A stretch of DNA of 64,000 nucleotides from Exiguobacterium sp018617385 (GCF_018617385.1 NZ_JACSKA010000007.1:1-64000); one strand, 5' to 3'. Counted from the stretch's first letter, positions 43,182 to 52,236 are shown. Numbers and translations are program-made. Notes: a model not told the origin generated them from the sequence alone.

Positions 43182-45545
43182 CTACGGTGTACCTTGCTTC
43201 AGTTTCTCGAGTCGCTTCGCGATCATCGTGCTCAAAAAGCTCTTCTGGCTGTCGGTGACGTCGTAAACTCCTAGGTTCAGGTTCGTCTCGAACTCAGGGA
43301 GGGACATCCCGCCGATGTCATGTCCTTCGAACATCGAACGAAGGATGCTGTCCTGCAGCACGTCACGTACCGTCAAGGACGTGTCTTCCTGATTCGATGG
43401 CGCGTTGCTATCCGTTTCGTCTTCTTGCTTCGCGAAACGGACACGGATTTGCTCGAAGTCGAGACCGGCGTGACGGCAGGGGATGTCGATATCATGCAGG
43501 GAGCGGTCCGTGTCGAAGTCGTCCGCCAGGTATTCGTAGCGGTACTTCATCGATGTCTTGCCGCTTAGGAAGATCGGATACGATTGGATACGTCGTTTCT
43601 TCATGTCCTGACGCTTGATGACACGGATGATGAGCATCTCACCTTCTTTAAGTCCCATGACCTCGGTCGCCGTCATGAGCCGACGGCCGTCCACGTTCTC
43701 CGTCTTCGATTTCTTGAGCGAAAACGTCTGACCGGACCTGGATTTCGTGACGATGGTCGCCTCACCGAGCTTCTTCGAGATCAGTTCGGCGGTCGATTCG
43801 TCTGCGGTCAACAGATAGTGCGTGTTCCCGCAGTTGCCGTCGATCGTCTTCCAGTCCTCTCCGTACAGGTTCTCGAGTTGGGAATAGGCTTGGATGACAA
43901 GATTGAAGCGCATGTTCCGGCCGAGACAGACCGTGATGATGTTGGCCATGCCCTCGATCGGAGGCATGTTCCCGAACTCATCGAGAAGGAAGACGACCTG
44001 ACGCTCGCATTTGCCCTGTTTCGTCTGTGAGGCGACACGCGCGAGCGCGGTGTACACCTGTTTGATGTAGAGCGACGCGATGACGTTGAATGTCGGGTCA
44101 TAGTCTGGGACGATGAGGAACACCGCCACGGGACGGAGCTGATGCATCACCTCACGGATCTGTATCGTCCCGTCGATGGAGTAGCGGAACCGTCCACTAT
44201 CTTCGTCATGCGCTTCCAGCTGGATCGTCGAAGTGCTTGAGTCGGTTGAGATCTGAACGACGTCCCCAATTTGGAGTGGTGACGTATGGTATACGATGAA
44301 GCTGCCGTCGTCGTCCGTCGTGAGCGCATGGGGCGTCCCATCGGGGAATCTGAACGTGAGCCGTGTCAGTGGCTCCGCGCGTCCACTGATCCAACGGTTG
44401 AATCCGATGCGTCGCATGTCGAGCGAGTTCATCGACGTCAGCTTTCCGGTCCCGTTTAATGTGAAGATGCCGAGCTTCGCATTCGTATTGGCCAGGATAC
44501 TCGCCCGTGTCTGGCCACCCGAGAAGTGGAGCGTCGCGAACTGGAGCCGGGCCGGATGGTTCTCCGGGAACCGCTGAAAGAACTCGTCGAGTGCCGAAAT
44601 CTCCTGCCCTTGTCGTGTAATCACCGTCCGTGACCCTAAGTCTGAGAGCATGAGCGCGACGTTGTACATGTTGATCTTCTCCGGCGTGTCCTTCGCCTCC
44701 TCACAGAGGCCGAGGATGAGCGCCGTACATAGGTCAATCGACGAGTTGGCCCAGAACGGGTCCCGTGCCTTCGGGTCATGGTACAACATGAACGCGACCG
44801 AGCGTGCATACTGTTGGGCGAGCGAGTAGTTCTCTTCTAAAAATGCGTCAATCGTCAGTTGCAGCAGGTTGTACGACATCGATTGGAGCGGATTCATCAG
44901 GTTCAACACCTCGACCTGATAGCCGCGTTGCTCGAGCGTCTCCTTCGAGGCGGCGAAGAGCTCACCTTTCGGGTCGTTGATGATCAGGCTAGCTTGGTCA
45001 CGTGCCCGGCTGTATAGGTCGATCGTCGAGAACACGAACGTCTCGCCCTTCCCGGATCGGGTTGTGCCGATGATCAGGTTGTTGACGGGCGAATCATCGA
45101 TGAACAGCTCGTTCTTGACCCGTCCGACGGGGACACCGCCTAATCCGTCATACCGTTTCTTCCGATCCGGAACGCGGCGGTACTGTTGCTTCAATTCATC
45201 GAATGAGGTGAAGCGGGCGCTCCCTTTCTGATTCTTCCGAAGATCCCGGAAGTTCAGCCATACCTTGCCGAACACGACCAATCCGATAAACAGACTGAAC
45301 GTGATCAGTCCAATCAAGACGGTCGAAGAGGGAAGTCTCACCTCCAAGAACAAGGAGGGTGAGAGCGTCGGAATCGTCGCTCCGGCCAACAGCCCGTCTT
45401 GTACAATCGGGGTCATGATTTGTCGAATGATGTTGTAGACCCCATTCAACAGATAAAAAATCCCGGACGGCACCACCAACAGACAGAACAGGGCGGGGAA
45501 AATCAGACGTATCGGGAATCGTGGTGACAGAGACTGAATTCTCAA
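43182..45545 (-). CDS. VirD4/TrsK-like type IV coupling protein
   Basis: A 787 aa coupling ATPase that links relaxosome to channel. Two N-terminal membrane helices (~12-35 and ~75-95), Walker A GTTRSGKGE (Lys166), and a C-terminal core with VVFLLDEFGNMPPIEGM as Walker B and LVIQAYSQLENLYG. It begins with TTG after GGTAGGTGAAATAA. At ~384-450, between the core motifs, there is a beta-rich insertion resembling a small Ig/carboxypeptidase-regulatory-like module (LTFRFPDGTPHALTTDDDGS); TrsK homologues are usually ~550 aa, so this protein is enlarged. Confidence 0.92.
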   Translation of the reverse strand: MRIQSLSPRFPIRLIFPALFCLLVVPSGIFYLLNGVYNIIRQIMTPIVQDGLLAGATIPTLSPSLFLEVRLPSSTVLIGLITFSLFIGLVVFGKVWLNFRDLRKNQKGSARFTSFDELKQQYRRVPDRKKRYDGLGGVPVGRVKNELFIDDSPVNNLIIGTTRSGKGETFVFSTIDLYSRARDQASLIINDPKGELFAASKETLEQRGYQVEVLNLMNPLQSMSYNLLQLTIDAFLEENYSLAQQYARSVAFMLYHDPKARDPFWANSSIDLCTALILGLCEEAKDTPEKINMYNVALMLSDLGSRTVITRQGQEISALDEFFQRFPENHPARLQFATLHFSGGQTRASILANTNAKLGIFTLNGTGKLTSMNSLDMRRIGFNRWISGRAEPLTRLTFRFPDGTPHALTTDDDGSFIVYHTSPLQIGDVVQISTDSSTSTIQLEAHDEDSGRFRYSIDGTIQIREVMHQLRPVAVFLIVPDYDPTFNVIASLYIKQVYTALARVASQTKQGKCERQVVFLLDEFGNMPPIEGMANIITVCLGRNMRFNLVIQAYSQLENLYGEDWKTIDGNCGNTHYLLTADESTAELISKKLGEATIVTKSRSGQTFSLKKSKTENVDGRRLMTATEVMGLKEGEMLIIRVIKRQDMKKRRIQSYPIFLSGKTSMKYRYEYLADDFDTDRSLHDIDIPCRHAGLDFEQIRVRFAKQEDETDSNAPSNQEDTSLTVRDVLQDSILRSMFEGHDIGGMSLPEFETNLNLGVYDVTDSQKSFLSTMIAKRLEKLKQGTP

Positions 45546-45559
45546 TTATTTCACCTACC

Positions 45560-46660
45560 TTAATCTGAATAAAGAATTGTATCTAGATTGCCTTCTTCAG
45601 CAGCGATAGCGGCTTGAATCTTCTCACGGGCCGAGGTGTCCTTGCTAGAAGTTTTCTTCAATTTTTCGTTCAGTTCGTTGATCGTGGCCGTTATGTCTTG
45701 ATAGGTGTCGACTTTCTCTTGTACGGCAGGGTCGTTCGTCTTGGATGCCCACTCATTTGCGGACGCGATGTCGCCGAGATAGAGATAGGCGGTCACTTTT
45801 GCAGAGACGCGGGGCGCAGTCCATTCCACATTTTCTGTCTTGGCCACGGTTTCATGATCCCGTTCCAATGCAGCAAGATCGAACGTGCCCTCATCGGTTG
45901 GGTGTGACGATTGGAAGTCCTGGAGCCGTTCCGATTTCTCCTGATCGGATAGATTGAGCCCGGCCAACTTCGTTTCGATCAGGATGGGGTCATCCGTGAG
46001 TTCGAGCGCTTTCTGGTCTTCTCCTTCTGCCAAATAGAGGTCAATCAGCAGGACATCTTCTTCCTCGGACCGGTTTTTTTGTTCCAGTAAATTGATTAAT
46101 GAGGCTTCCTCACCTTGGAGAGCTTGGTCGTAAGCATCTAGCCACACCTGTTCGCCCCCGGTTACCTGCTCAGCGTGCGCCTCTTTATCGATAAACCATT
46201 GGGTGGCATTGAACAACGATGTGAAGAGAATCCCGACTGTGGCCGCCCCATAGATGAGGCGGCGTTGCAAGCGAGTCAGCCGTGACTGATAGGTCGACGA
46301 GACGGTTGTGATTTGTTTAACGGATTGGCATTTATAGTGGTCCGGTGTCTCGGACTCGATCTCGTCGAGGAGCCACATCTTCTTCGCGTTCTCCTCTTTC
46401 TTCGTCCGGATCCGTAGTACCCGATCTTTCACCTGATGATACAGGTTCGGATACGTTCCTTCGGACCCGAACGTGAACGTCCCTCGATAGAGCAACTCGT
46501 CTTTCTGATCGAAGAGCCGGAAGTCACCGGAACAGCTCGTCCCTTCGCTACTGAGCGCATGATGCAGGTCATGTGTCGCGACGACGGCCTCGGCGAAAGT
46601 AAACCGCTCATAGTTCTGGATCAGTGTTTCCGGCACGTCGGTGAATCGTACAAACAGCAT
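45560..46660 (-). CDS. TrsJ/EssB-like single-pass membrane protein
   Basis: A 366 aa protein with a soluble N-terminal domain, a membrane helix at ~135-155 (LIYGAATVGILFTSLFNA) and a helical, TPR-like C-terminus (LLIDLYLAEGEDQKALELTD). This layout is like EssB/YukC and TrsJ, but sequence similarity is only suggested. AGAGGAGGAAGGAG precedes ATG. It is upstream of and probably cotranscribed with the coupling protein gene. Confidence 0.6.
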   Translation of the reverse strand: MLFVRFTDVPETLIQNYERFTFAEAVVATHDLHHALSSEGTSCSGDFRLFDQKDELLYRGTFTFGSEGTYPNLYHQVKDRVLRIRTKKEENAKKMWLLDEIESETPDHYKCQSVKQITTVSSTYQSRLTRLQRRLIYGAATVGILFTSLFNATQWFIDKEAHAEQVTGGEQVWLDAYDQALQGEEASLINLLEQKNRSEEEDVLLIDLYLAEGEDQKALELTDDPILIETKLAGLNLSDQEKSERLQDFQSSHPTDEGTFDLAALERDHETVAKTENVEWTAPRVSAKVTAYLYLGDIASANEWASKTNDPAVQEKVDTYQDITATINELNEKLKKTSSKDTSAREKIQAAIAAEEGNLDTILYSD

Positions 46661-46726
46661 CTCCTTCCTCCTCTCGTTTCAAGCAACAAAAAAAGCCTTC
46701 CGATTGGAACGCTGCGTGGGTATACA

Positions 46727-46951
46727 TTAGAATTTGATGTTCTGGTCGACCATCTCGGCGAGCGTGAACGCACCCATGACGATGATCAAGCCGACCGCGC
46801 CCCCGACGAGCCAACCGACGGCCTTCGAGCGTCCCCGATCCCCACCGAAGATAAAGTAGAAGCCCCCGATCGCAAAGGCGATGGCCGCGGCGATGACGGC
46901 GAGTCCCTGGAAGAACTGAAGCAAGCTGAGCCCTGTCTCATTGAGTCCCAT
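46727..46951 (-). CDS. VirB2/TrbC-like pilin or channel subunit
   Basis: A 74 aa protein with two hydrophobic helices (LLQFFQGLAVIAAAIAFAIG and AVGWLVGGAVGLIIVMGAF) separated by a short basic loop, as in VirB2/TrbC-type subunits of type IV systems. No separate signal peptide is apparent. AGGAGGGAACGAC precedes ATG. First membrane gene of the channel operon. Confidence 0.72.
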   Translation of the reverse strand: MGLNETGLSLLQFFQGLAVIAAAIAFAIGGFYFIFGGDRGRSKAVGWLVGGAVGLIIVMGAFTLAEMVDQNIKF

Positions 46952-46963
46952 GTCGTTCCCTCC

Positions 46964-47146
46964 TTAGTCCTGGTGCGCCGGCGACTTGAAGCTGAGCTTC
47001 GCCTCGAGCGCCTCCAAAATGAGTTCCTGGTTGTCCTGGATAACTTGTTGATGCTGCTCGTCGAGCCACTCTTCATAGTCCTTCCCACGGATGCGTAAGA
47101 GTTTCTCGGCGAAGCTACGATTCTGTTTCTGTTCTTTTGATGCCAC
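46964..47146 (-). CDS. Small charged protein upstream of the pilin-like gene
   Basis: A 60 aa protein with a GTG start after GGAAGGAAG. It is helical and charged: SFAEKLLRIRGKDYEEWLDE then a glutamine-rich helix. The frame stays open upstream through the 47182-47431 inverted-repeat element but without a ribosome site, so the short form is annotated. Unknown function. Confidence 0.6.
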   Translation of the reverse strand: MASKEQKQNRSFAEKLLRIRGKDYEEWLDEQHQQVIQDNQELILEALEAKLSFKSPAHQD

Positions 47147-47181
47147 AGTACACACTTCCTTCCCTTGATCTCGTGATGTGC

Positions 47182-47431
47182 AGCAGCACATCATTAAGGA
47201 CAGTCGGATTCGGTGCGGTGGGTTTCTAGCCGTTCCCCCACGAACTCTGTTCCTCGCTGAGATGAGGAACTGTACAGGGTTTTTCGATGACCCGGAACGA
47301 TTCTGTGACCTTGGAGCGAGTTTTAGGCGACTCTCGCCGAACCATCTATGCGTAGATCCCGCCCACCCGGTCACTGGTGAGGGATACGCCGATATGTGAT
47401 TGGATTAGACCATCCTTAAGGATGTGCTGCT
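47182..47431. repeat. 250 bp element bounded by 19 bp inverted repeats
   Basis: AGCAGCACATCATTAAGGA at 47182-47200 is repeated inverted at 47413-47431 with one mismatch. Each end has further local symmetry: GATGTGC/GCACATC at 47174-47191 and CATCCTTAAGGATG at 47411-47424. The interior carries no supported gene. It sits at the upstream edge of the transfer operon, so it is either a MITE-like insertion or a paired operator/promoter region. Confidence 0.65.
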
Positions 47432-47444
47432 ACGTAGATGTCGA

Positions 47445-47939
47445 TTACTGGCGTACTCTTTTTCGCTTCTTGACATGGATGAGCTCGTCATCCGGGTTCT
47501 TGCGCTTGGCGAGCACGTGGGCGTCACAGACGACCGTGCGGATTCGATAGTAGAGTTGCGTCAACTGAACCGCCTTACCGCTCGCCTTCTCGATGCCGAT
47601 GAAACCGTGCAGTTCATACGTCTTCCCATCGAACGTGCGAACCGAGTCGGCCTGCGGCAATTCCTTCAGGTCGAACCGACGACGCTCGAGCTTGGAGACA
47701 GAATGTTTTGCACCGTAGCCGTATCCAAATTCGATGGCGTCCCATGGAACCGTCGCGAGCGTATGTCCGAATGCGCGAGCCAGATGATCGATGTCGGCAA
47801 TCGATGGCGTCGAGCGGTTCTGTTCGTATTGACTGATAGCGGGCTGTGAAATCTCTCCAAATGTCTTCTCTGATAATTCAACCTGTGACCAGCCTAAGAG
47901 CCGGCGGTTCTCCTTCAACCACTCCCCGAATCGATACAT
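47445..47939 (-). CDS. XRE-family transcriptional regulator
   Basis: A 164 aa protein. Residues 1-60 are an XRE HTH (RFGEWLKENRRLLGWSQVEL then SQPAISQYEQNRSTPSIADI). The C-terminal ~100 residues include a mixed alpha/beta segment (RTFDGKTYELHGFIGIEKAS) and a basic end (KKRKRVRQ). AAAGGGGAAGGC precedes ATG 47939; a longer in-frame extension has no ribosome site. It is the first gene at the upstream end of the transfer cluster, so it is likely to control transfer genes. Confidence 0.85.
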   Translation of the reverse strand: MYRFGEWLKENRRLLGWSQVELSEKTFGEISQPAISQYEQNRSTPSIADIDHLARAFGHTLATVPWDAIEFGYGYGAKHSVSKLERRRFDLKELPQADSVRTFDGKTYELHGFIGIEKASGKAVQLTQLYYRIRTVVCDAHVLAKRKNPDDELIHVKKRKRVRQ

Positions 47940-48035
47940 AAGCCTTCCCCTTTCTGTAAACCAGAGCGGCGACCAAACAGATGTTTCCTTTTGTTGGTTC
48001 CAATATAGCAGGATTAAGCTACAAAGAACATCAGT

Positions 48036-48053
48036 TTTCTGATATGTCAGAAA
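48036..48053. promoter_or_regulatory. Candidate XRE operator palindrome
   Basis: TTTCTGATATGTCAGAAA: 7 bp arms around four bases, ~97 bp upstream of the XRE gene start, a usual size for an XRE dimer site. Confidence 0.45.
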
Positions 48054-48150
48054 TTTTACAATTGACGGTTCTTGTCGAATCCGCTCTGTACAAGGGATGA
48101 AGAGCAACAGTAACTCAATATTTTTTGTTTTGTCGCACAACTGTAAAAAA

Positions 48151-48179
48151 ATAACGCTTTAAATATAGAAAATAACGCT
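48151..48179. promoter_or_regulatory. ATAACGCT direct repeats at 21 bp spacing
   Basis: AAATAACGCT followed by an AT-rich A(A)ATAT stretch occurs twice, starting at 48151 and 48172 for ATAACGCT, that is two helical turns apart, between divergent regulator genes. Probable operator for one of the XRE proteins. Confidence 0.45.
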
Positions 48180-48277
48180 AAATATTTTGATTTCAAGGGA
48201 TTATGGTAGGGTAAAGGAATAGAAGCGTTCATAAAGAATAAGTGATGAAGAGAGTACTTGGATTGTGGGGTGAGCAA

Positions 48278-48502
48278 GTGGAGTTGAACGAGGCAATCAT
48301 CGAGCGGATGAAAGAGCTCACGGCGGAACGTAATATGACCATCCATCAAGTGATTCAAAAGGGTGGATTGAATCAGGCGACGATTTCTGAATTGATGAAT
48401 GGACGGACGAAACATTCGAAGGTAAGTACGATTCAAAAATTTTGTAATGGATTGAACATATCTATAAGTTATTTTTTCAATAGTGATCTTTTTTCAGAAT
48501 AA
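48278..48502 (+). CDS. Small XRE-family regulator
   Basis: A 74 aa protein that is just an HTH domain: IERMKELTAERNMTIHQVIQ then QATISELMNGRTKHSKVSTI. A GTG start at 48278 after GTGGGGTGAG is preferred; an ATG 33 bases upstream is possible. It is followed 19 bases later by the KAP NTPase gene and very likely regulates that operon. Confidence 0.75.
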   Translation: MELNEAIIERMKELTAERNMTIHQVIQKGGLNQATISELMNGRTKHSKVSTIQKFCNGLNISISYFFNSDLFSE

Positions 48503-48521
48503 TAGTTAAAGGGTGAGTAAC

Positions 48522-50231
48522 TTGAAGGCAAATGAGATTATAAAAATATTGACAAGTTTAAATAATTACAATACCTATAATAAAATTTTTATATCAGGAA
48601 CTTGGGGAATCGGAAAAAGTAAATATATATCTGATTTTATAGCTGACTTTGAACATGTATCATATATTTCTATGTTCGGGAAAAAAAGTACTCGAGAAGT
48701 AGTAGAGGAATTATATTTTGACATTTTAGAAAATGAAAAGTATGGAAAGTTTAAATCAAGAGCTATGAAGTTTAGAAAGTCTATTCCTACTGCAAGTTTA
48801 GGCGGTGCTACTATACCTTTTTCAGTATCTATACCATTAATGAAAGATATACATAACTTTTTGGATAAAAAACTATCTTCCAAAGAAAACTTTTTCATCA
48901 TCATTGACGATCTGGAGAGAAAACACGATGATTTAAGTTTAAAAGAAGTACTTGGTTTAATTGAAAAAATTTCTCAATTTAAGAATATTAAAATAGTTTT
49001 AGTGGCTGACGAATCTAACTTTTCAGAAAATGATAAAGAACTATTTGAGAAGTTTCATGAGAAGACATTAGATAGAATCTACAGAATTACTGCATATGCA
49101 GATGAAGCTCCAATTAATATTCTTACAACACCTGTATGGGATGCGATAAAAAGTATTGAAGAACTTCAAAGTGCCAAAAACTTAAGAACATTTATTAAAA
49201 TCAAAAATTTCATATCTGAAGTTTTAGAACACTTTGAAACATTAAAGATCAAATTTACTGATAACTTCACTATAAACGATGTTTATCGCATTTGTAGTGG
49301 AATTGTGATTTTTTCTACAGATCTGGAGAAATCAATGCCGAAAGTTGAAACATTGAAAAAAGAAAATCCTATTATTAATCACCAGTATGAACAAAATAAG
49401 AGTGGCTATATCTTGTATATAGACAGCTATATTATAGGGCAATTCTTAGACAGTTCTTTGTCAAAAAAAATGATCGCACCTCTCTATGATTTTTTTGAGA
49501 CCGGGGAGTGGAAAGATATTATAACTGAGATAGTACAATCAATTAATTCTTTAAAGAAATCTCCCATTAATTTTTTCTCTTCTGAACAAGAATTACATCG
49601 ACTCATTGAAGATAGTGTTGCAGGGGTCCATAATTTTAAATCTGGAAATGACTTACGAGCACTTTTAATGAATGTTACAACTGCTCTACAATGGACAACT
49701 ATACTTGAAGTAGATTATCCGATAAATAAGGAAGATTTGATGGAGGTTATTTACACTGATTTGTACTCACAAGTAGACATTGATCGTCAACTTGAAGAAA
49801 ATAAGTTTGATTCTTTTCTTTATGGTGATTCGAGTGGATTAGTAAGAGATTTAATCTTGTTCTTAAACTCTAAAATTGAAGATATTTATGCTGAAAAAGT
49901 TTTTAAAAAGCTATCAGAATTAATTTCTCTAAAAGATTATCAATGGCAATATGTTCTTGCTTTAAATGAAATACTATTAACATCTAAAGACAATCTTGCA
50001 TACTATATTGAAATTAAGCAAAATAATTTTTACTTCCCCGTTCCGAGAGAAGCTATTTCTGAATCTCAATGGCGTTGGTGTAAAAGTATTAAAAATGTTA
50101 TATCTCGCACCGAAACAATATCTGAATTTGATCTATGGAATGAATTTTATGAATATATTACTCATTTAATTGAATCTGAAGAAAGTGCATTAACAAAACA
50201 TCGTTTAAATTTAATTTTGAACAATAAATAA
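48522..50231 (+). CDS. KAP-family P-loop NTPase
   Basis: A 569 aa protein. Walker A GTWGIGKS (residues 26-33) and Walker B FIIIDDLERK (Asp129-Asp130, Glu132) match KAP/STAND-like P-loop NTPases. The C-terminal ~350 residues are helical and unrecognised. No transmembrane insertion is obvious, unlike many KAP members. The start is TTG, with AAAGGGTGA as its ribosome site; a GTG nine bases earlier lies within that site. The gene is very AT-rich compared with the transfer cluster. KAP proteins are often anti-phage; role here is inferred. Confidence 0.75.
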   Translation: MKANEIIKILTSLNNYNTYNKIFISGTWGIGKSKYISDFIADFEHVSYISMFGKKSTREVVEELYFDILENEKYGKFKSRAMKFRKSIPTASLGGATIPFSVSIPLMKDIHNFLDKKLSSKENFFIIIDDLERKHDDLSLKEVLGLIEKISQFKNIKIVLVADESNFSENDKELFEKFHEKTLDRIYRITAYADEAPINILTTPVWDAIKSIEELQSAKNLRTFIKIKNFISEVLEHFETLKIKFTDNFTINDVYRICSGIVIFSTDLEKSMPKVETLKKENPIINHQYEQNKSGYILYIDSYIIGQFLDSSLSKKMIAPLYDFFETGEWKDIITEIVQSINSLKKSPINFFSSEQELHRLIEDSVAGVHNFKSGNDLRALLMNVTTALQWTTILEVDYPINKEDLMEVIYTDLYSQVDIDRQLEENKFDSFLYGDSSGLVRDLILFLNSKIEDIYAEKVFKKLSELISLKDYQWQYVLALNEILLTSKDNLAYYIEIKQNNFYFPVPREAISESQWRWCKSIKNVISRTETISEFDLWNEFYEYITHLIESEESALTKHRLNLILNNK

Positions 50232-50279
50232 TGTATAGATTTATTTAAAATATTTAAATAGTTTATTTATACACTTAAA

Positions 50280-50711
50280 ATGATTGAAAGTATTTATTTG
50301 GAAATGGTAAAATTATCTTGTGATCATGACTTTATTGTAGGGGGTAATTTATTGGACATTGAAGAAAACTCTTATCTATTAATCGAAAATGTGTTTAATT
50401 TTATAATGGAAAAAAAATCAGTTATTAGACTTTTCCTTTATAACGATAATGTCGATATAACTAGTTTCCGCTTAAATAGTTTTTATTATGACGATGAGTG
50501 TATACTTCTTCGTTCACATTCAGATATGAATGTGAGATTTTACTATAATCAACTCACTTCTGTTAAGGTAGATTCATCTGTTGAACATTATACAGACCCA
50601 AAAAAATTAGAAGAAATTTTAAATCGTCATAACATTGATGATACTTTTAGTTTTATACACCTTTTCGAAGCTAATAATGAAAGATCATTTTGTTCAATTC
50701 AAATTTCATAG
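50280..50711 (+). CDS. Unknown AT-rich protein downstream of the KAP NTPase
   Basis: A 143 aa product with alternating beta strands (FDFIVGG, SVIRLFLYND, VRFYYNQLTSVKV) and a helical end. No ribosome site is visible before the ATG, so it may depend on coupling, or the start is different (a GTG or TTG inside). It is codirectional with the NTPase, 48 bases after it. Family unknown. Confidence 0.5.
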   Translation: MIESIYLEMVKLSCDHDFIVGGNLLDIEENSYLLIENVFNFIMEKKSVIRLFLYNDNVDITSFRLNSFYYDDECILLRSHSDMNVRFYYNQLTSVKVDSSVEHYTDPKKLEEILNRHNIDDTFSFIHLFEANNERSFCSIQIS

Positions 50712-50723
50712 TTTATTCTTAAC

Positions 50724-50774
50724 TGTTTAAAAAGACGTTAATTCTCTCTTAAGTCTTTTAAACAGTTTTTTCTT
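50724..50774 (+). terminator. Rho-independent terminator of the KAP operon
   Basis: CTGTTTAAAAAGAC pairs with GTCTTTTAAACAG, one base bulged, followed by TTTTTT. Confidence 0.75.
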
Positions 50775-50791
50775 TTCAATCAATTATTCCC

Positions 50792-50836
50792 AATCCTTAA
50801 CTTGTGATAATATAAGGTTATCACAAGTTAAGGATT
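50792..50836. other. loxP-like inverted repeat, candidate recombination site
   Basis: Two perfect 19 bp arms (AATCCTTAACTTGTGATAA and its reverse complement) flank a 7 bp asymmetric spacer TATAAGG. It lies 165 bp upstream of the tyrosine recombinase gene. Arm-spacer-arm geometry with a 6-8 bp asymmetric centre is that of Xer, Cre and Flp sites. No T-tract follows, so it is not a standard terminator. Confidence 0.6.
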
Positions 50837-51001
50837 ATTATTTGATTTATATGTTAATGTCGTATTACTTTATATTCACTAAAAACAGATATAATAATCG
50901 TTGTATTTTAAATAAAATACATACGTATTACATTAAAAAGACCTAGATACTATTCATATTTTTCATTTTTTATAAAAATTGATTAGAAAAGAGGAAGAAG
51001 C

Positions 51002-52027
51002 ATGGAGATCAAGAAAAAGCAGCAGGCGTTCGAAGTGGCATTGCGAGAATTGACCGGGGCGAATCCTAAATTAGCCGAGGCGCTGAAAAAGGACCATATC
51101 GATCTCGATACGTTAACTGACATCGAAGTGATTGAATTGTTCTGGGCAACGGAATTATTCCCAATCTACGCTGATAAGAGTCCGCACACTCGTCGTGCCT
51201 ATAAGCAAGATCTCGAGTTCGTTCTCAGTTTTGTGATGACCAATACCGAAGGTCTAAAGCGCTTAACCGTTCTAGATATTCATCGTTATTTGTTTGAAGT
51301 AAACGAGCAATATTCACCTCGCACGGCACAACGCAAGAACAATATGTTAAAGCGTCTCTTAACTTACCTTCATATCAATCAATATCATCAACACAACTTA
51401 GCTTTCCATGTAAAAAATCAGAAACGACCAGAACCCCTTCGTCGAGAAGTTGATTTTGAAGAGATTGAACGCATTGCTGAATCATTTCGGCATACAGTTC
51501 AACGAGCACAAAAAAAGGAACTCATAGAGCTCCGAAATGAAACCATTGGTTATTTGTTGTTGACGACCGGAATGCGTGCTTCAGAACTTCTCTCCGTAAA
51601 ATTCAACGACGTGAAGCGGAACAAACACACATTCTATATCGAAGTGAGAGGAAAACGTGATAAATGGCGTCGAATCCCACTCACAGAAAAAGCGAGTCAT
51701 CTGATCAATCAACTACAAACACTCATGATAATTGAAGAAGTGGACTCTCCTTACATCGCTTTCAGCACAAAGAAGTCAGGAAACCCAATGACATATGAAG
51801 CAATTCGTTTAATGACCCATAAGGCAGTGGAGTTTGTAGCAGCAGAGAATATCAATCCACCTCATTGGTTCCGCCGTGCTTATATCACGAAACTCCTTGC
51901 TAACGGCAATTCGCTAATTGGTGTTATGCAGTTGGTCGGTCACGAATCGATAAACACGACGAACGGTTACTTGCAATCACTTGATCGACTCTCAAACATA
52001 TCGAACGCTGACTTACCATTTGAATAA
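51002..52027 (+). CDS. Tyrosine recombinase/integrase
   Basis: A 341 aa protein with an N-terminal SAM-like core-binding domain (KSPHTRRAYKQDLEFVLSFV, residues ~58-150) and a catalytic domain with the full set of residues: Arg192 in GMRASELL, a lysine in EVRGKRDKWRRIPL, His288 and Arg291 in HWFRRAY, His314 in GHESINT and Tyr323 in NGYL. AGAGGAAGAAGC precedes ATG. XerC/D-like size and no attachment-site tRNA nearby favour plasmid dimer resolution over integration. Confidence 0.9.
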   Translation: MEIKKKQQAFEVALRELTGANPKLAEALKKDHIDLDTLTDIEVIELFWATELFPIYADKSPHTRRAYKQDLEFVLSFVMTNTEGLKRLTVLDIHRYLFEVNEQYSPRTAQRKNNMLKRLLTYLHINQYHQHNLAFHVKNQKRPEPLRREVDFEEIERIAESFRHTVQRAQKKELIELRNETIGYLLLTTGMRASELLSVKFNDVKRNKHTFYIEVRGKRDKWRRIPLTEKASHLINQLQTLMIIEEVDSPYIAFSTKKSGNPMTYEAIRLMTHKAVEFVAAENINPPHWFRRAYITKLLANGNSLIGVMQLVGHESINTTNGYLQSLDRLSNISNADLPFE

Positions 52028-52236
52028 ATCCCTGAACACTCGGATAAAGTTGTTTCGTTGAACATTAAGATACCTATCATCATCTTAAAGGCAGCATAAA
52101 TCAATTATAGACGTGCTAGGTTTTCTTCTATTATCAATAAAACCTTTGCAACTTATAAAGAAGAGCGAGCAGGAAAGCATCTTGTTTTCAATCTCTAAAA
52201 ACTAACATTCCACTTATATTTAATTTCTATTTTTGG
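52028..52236. other. Convergent intergenic region
   Basis: No gene and no convincing terminator seen between recombinase and the minus-strand AbiJ-like gene. Confidence 0.4.
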
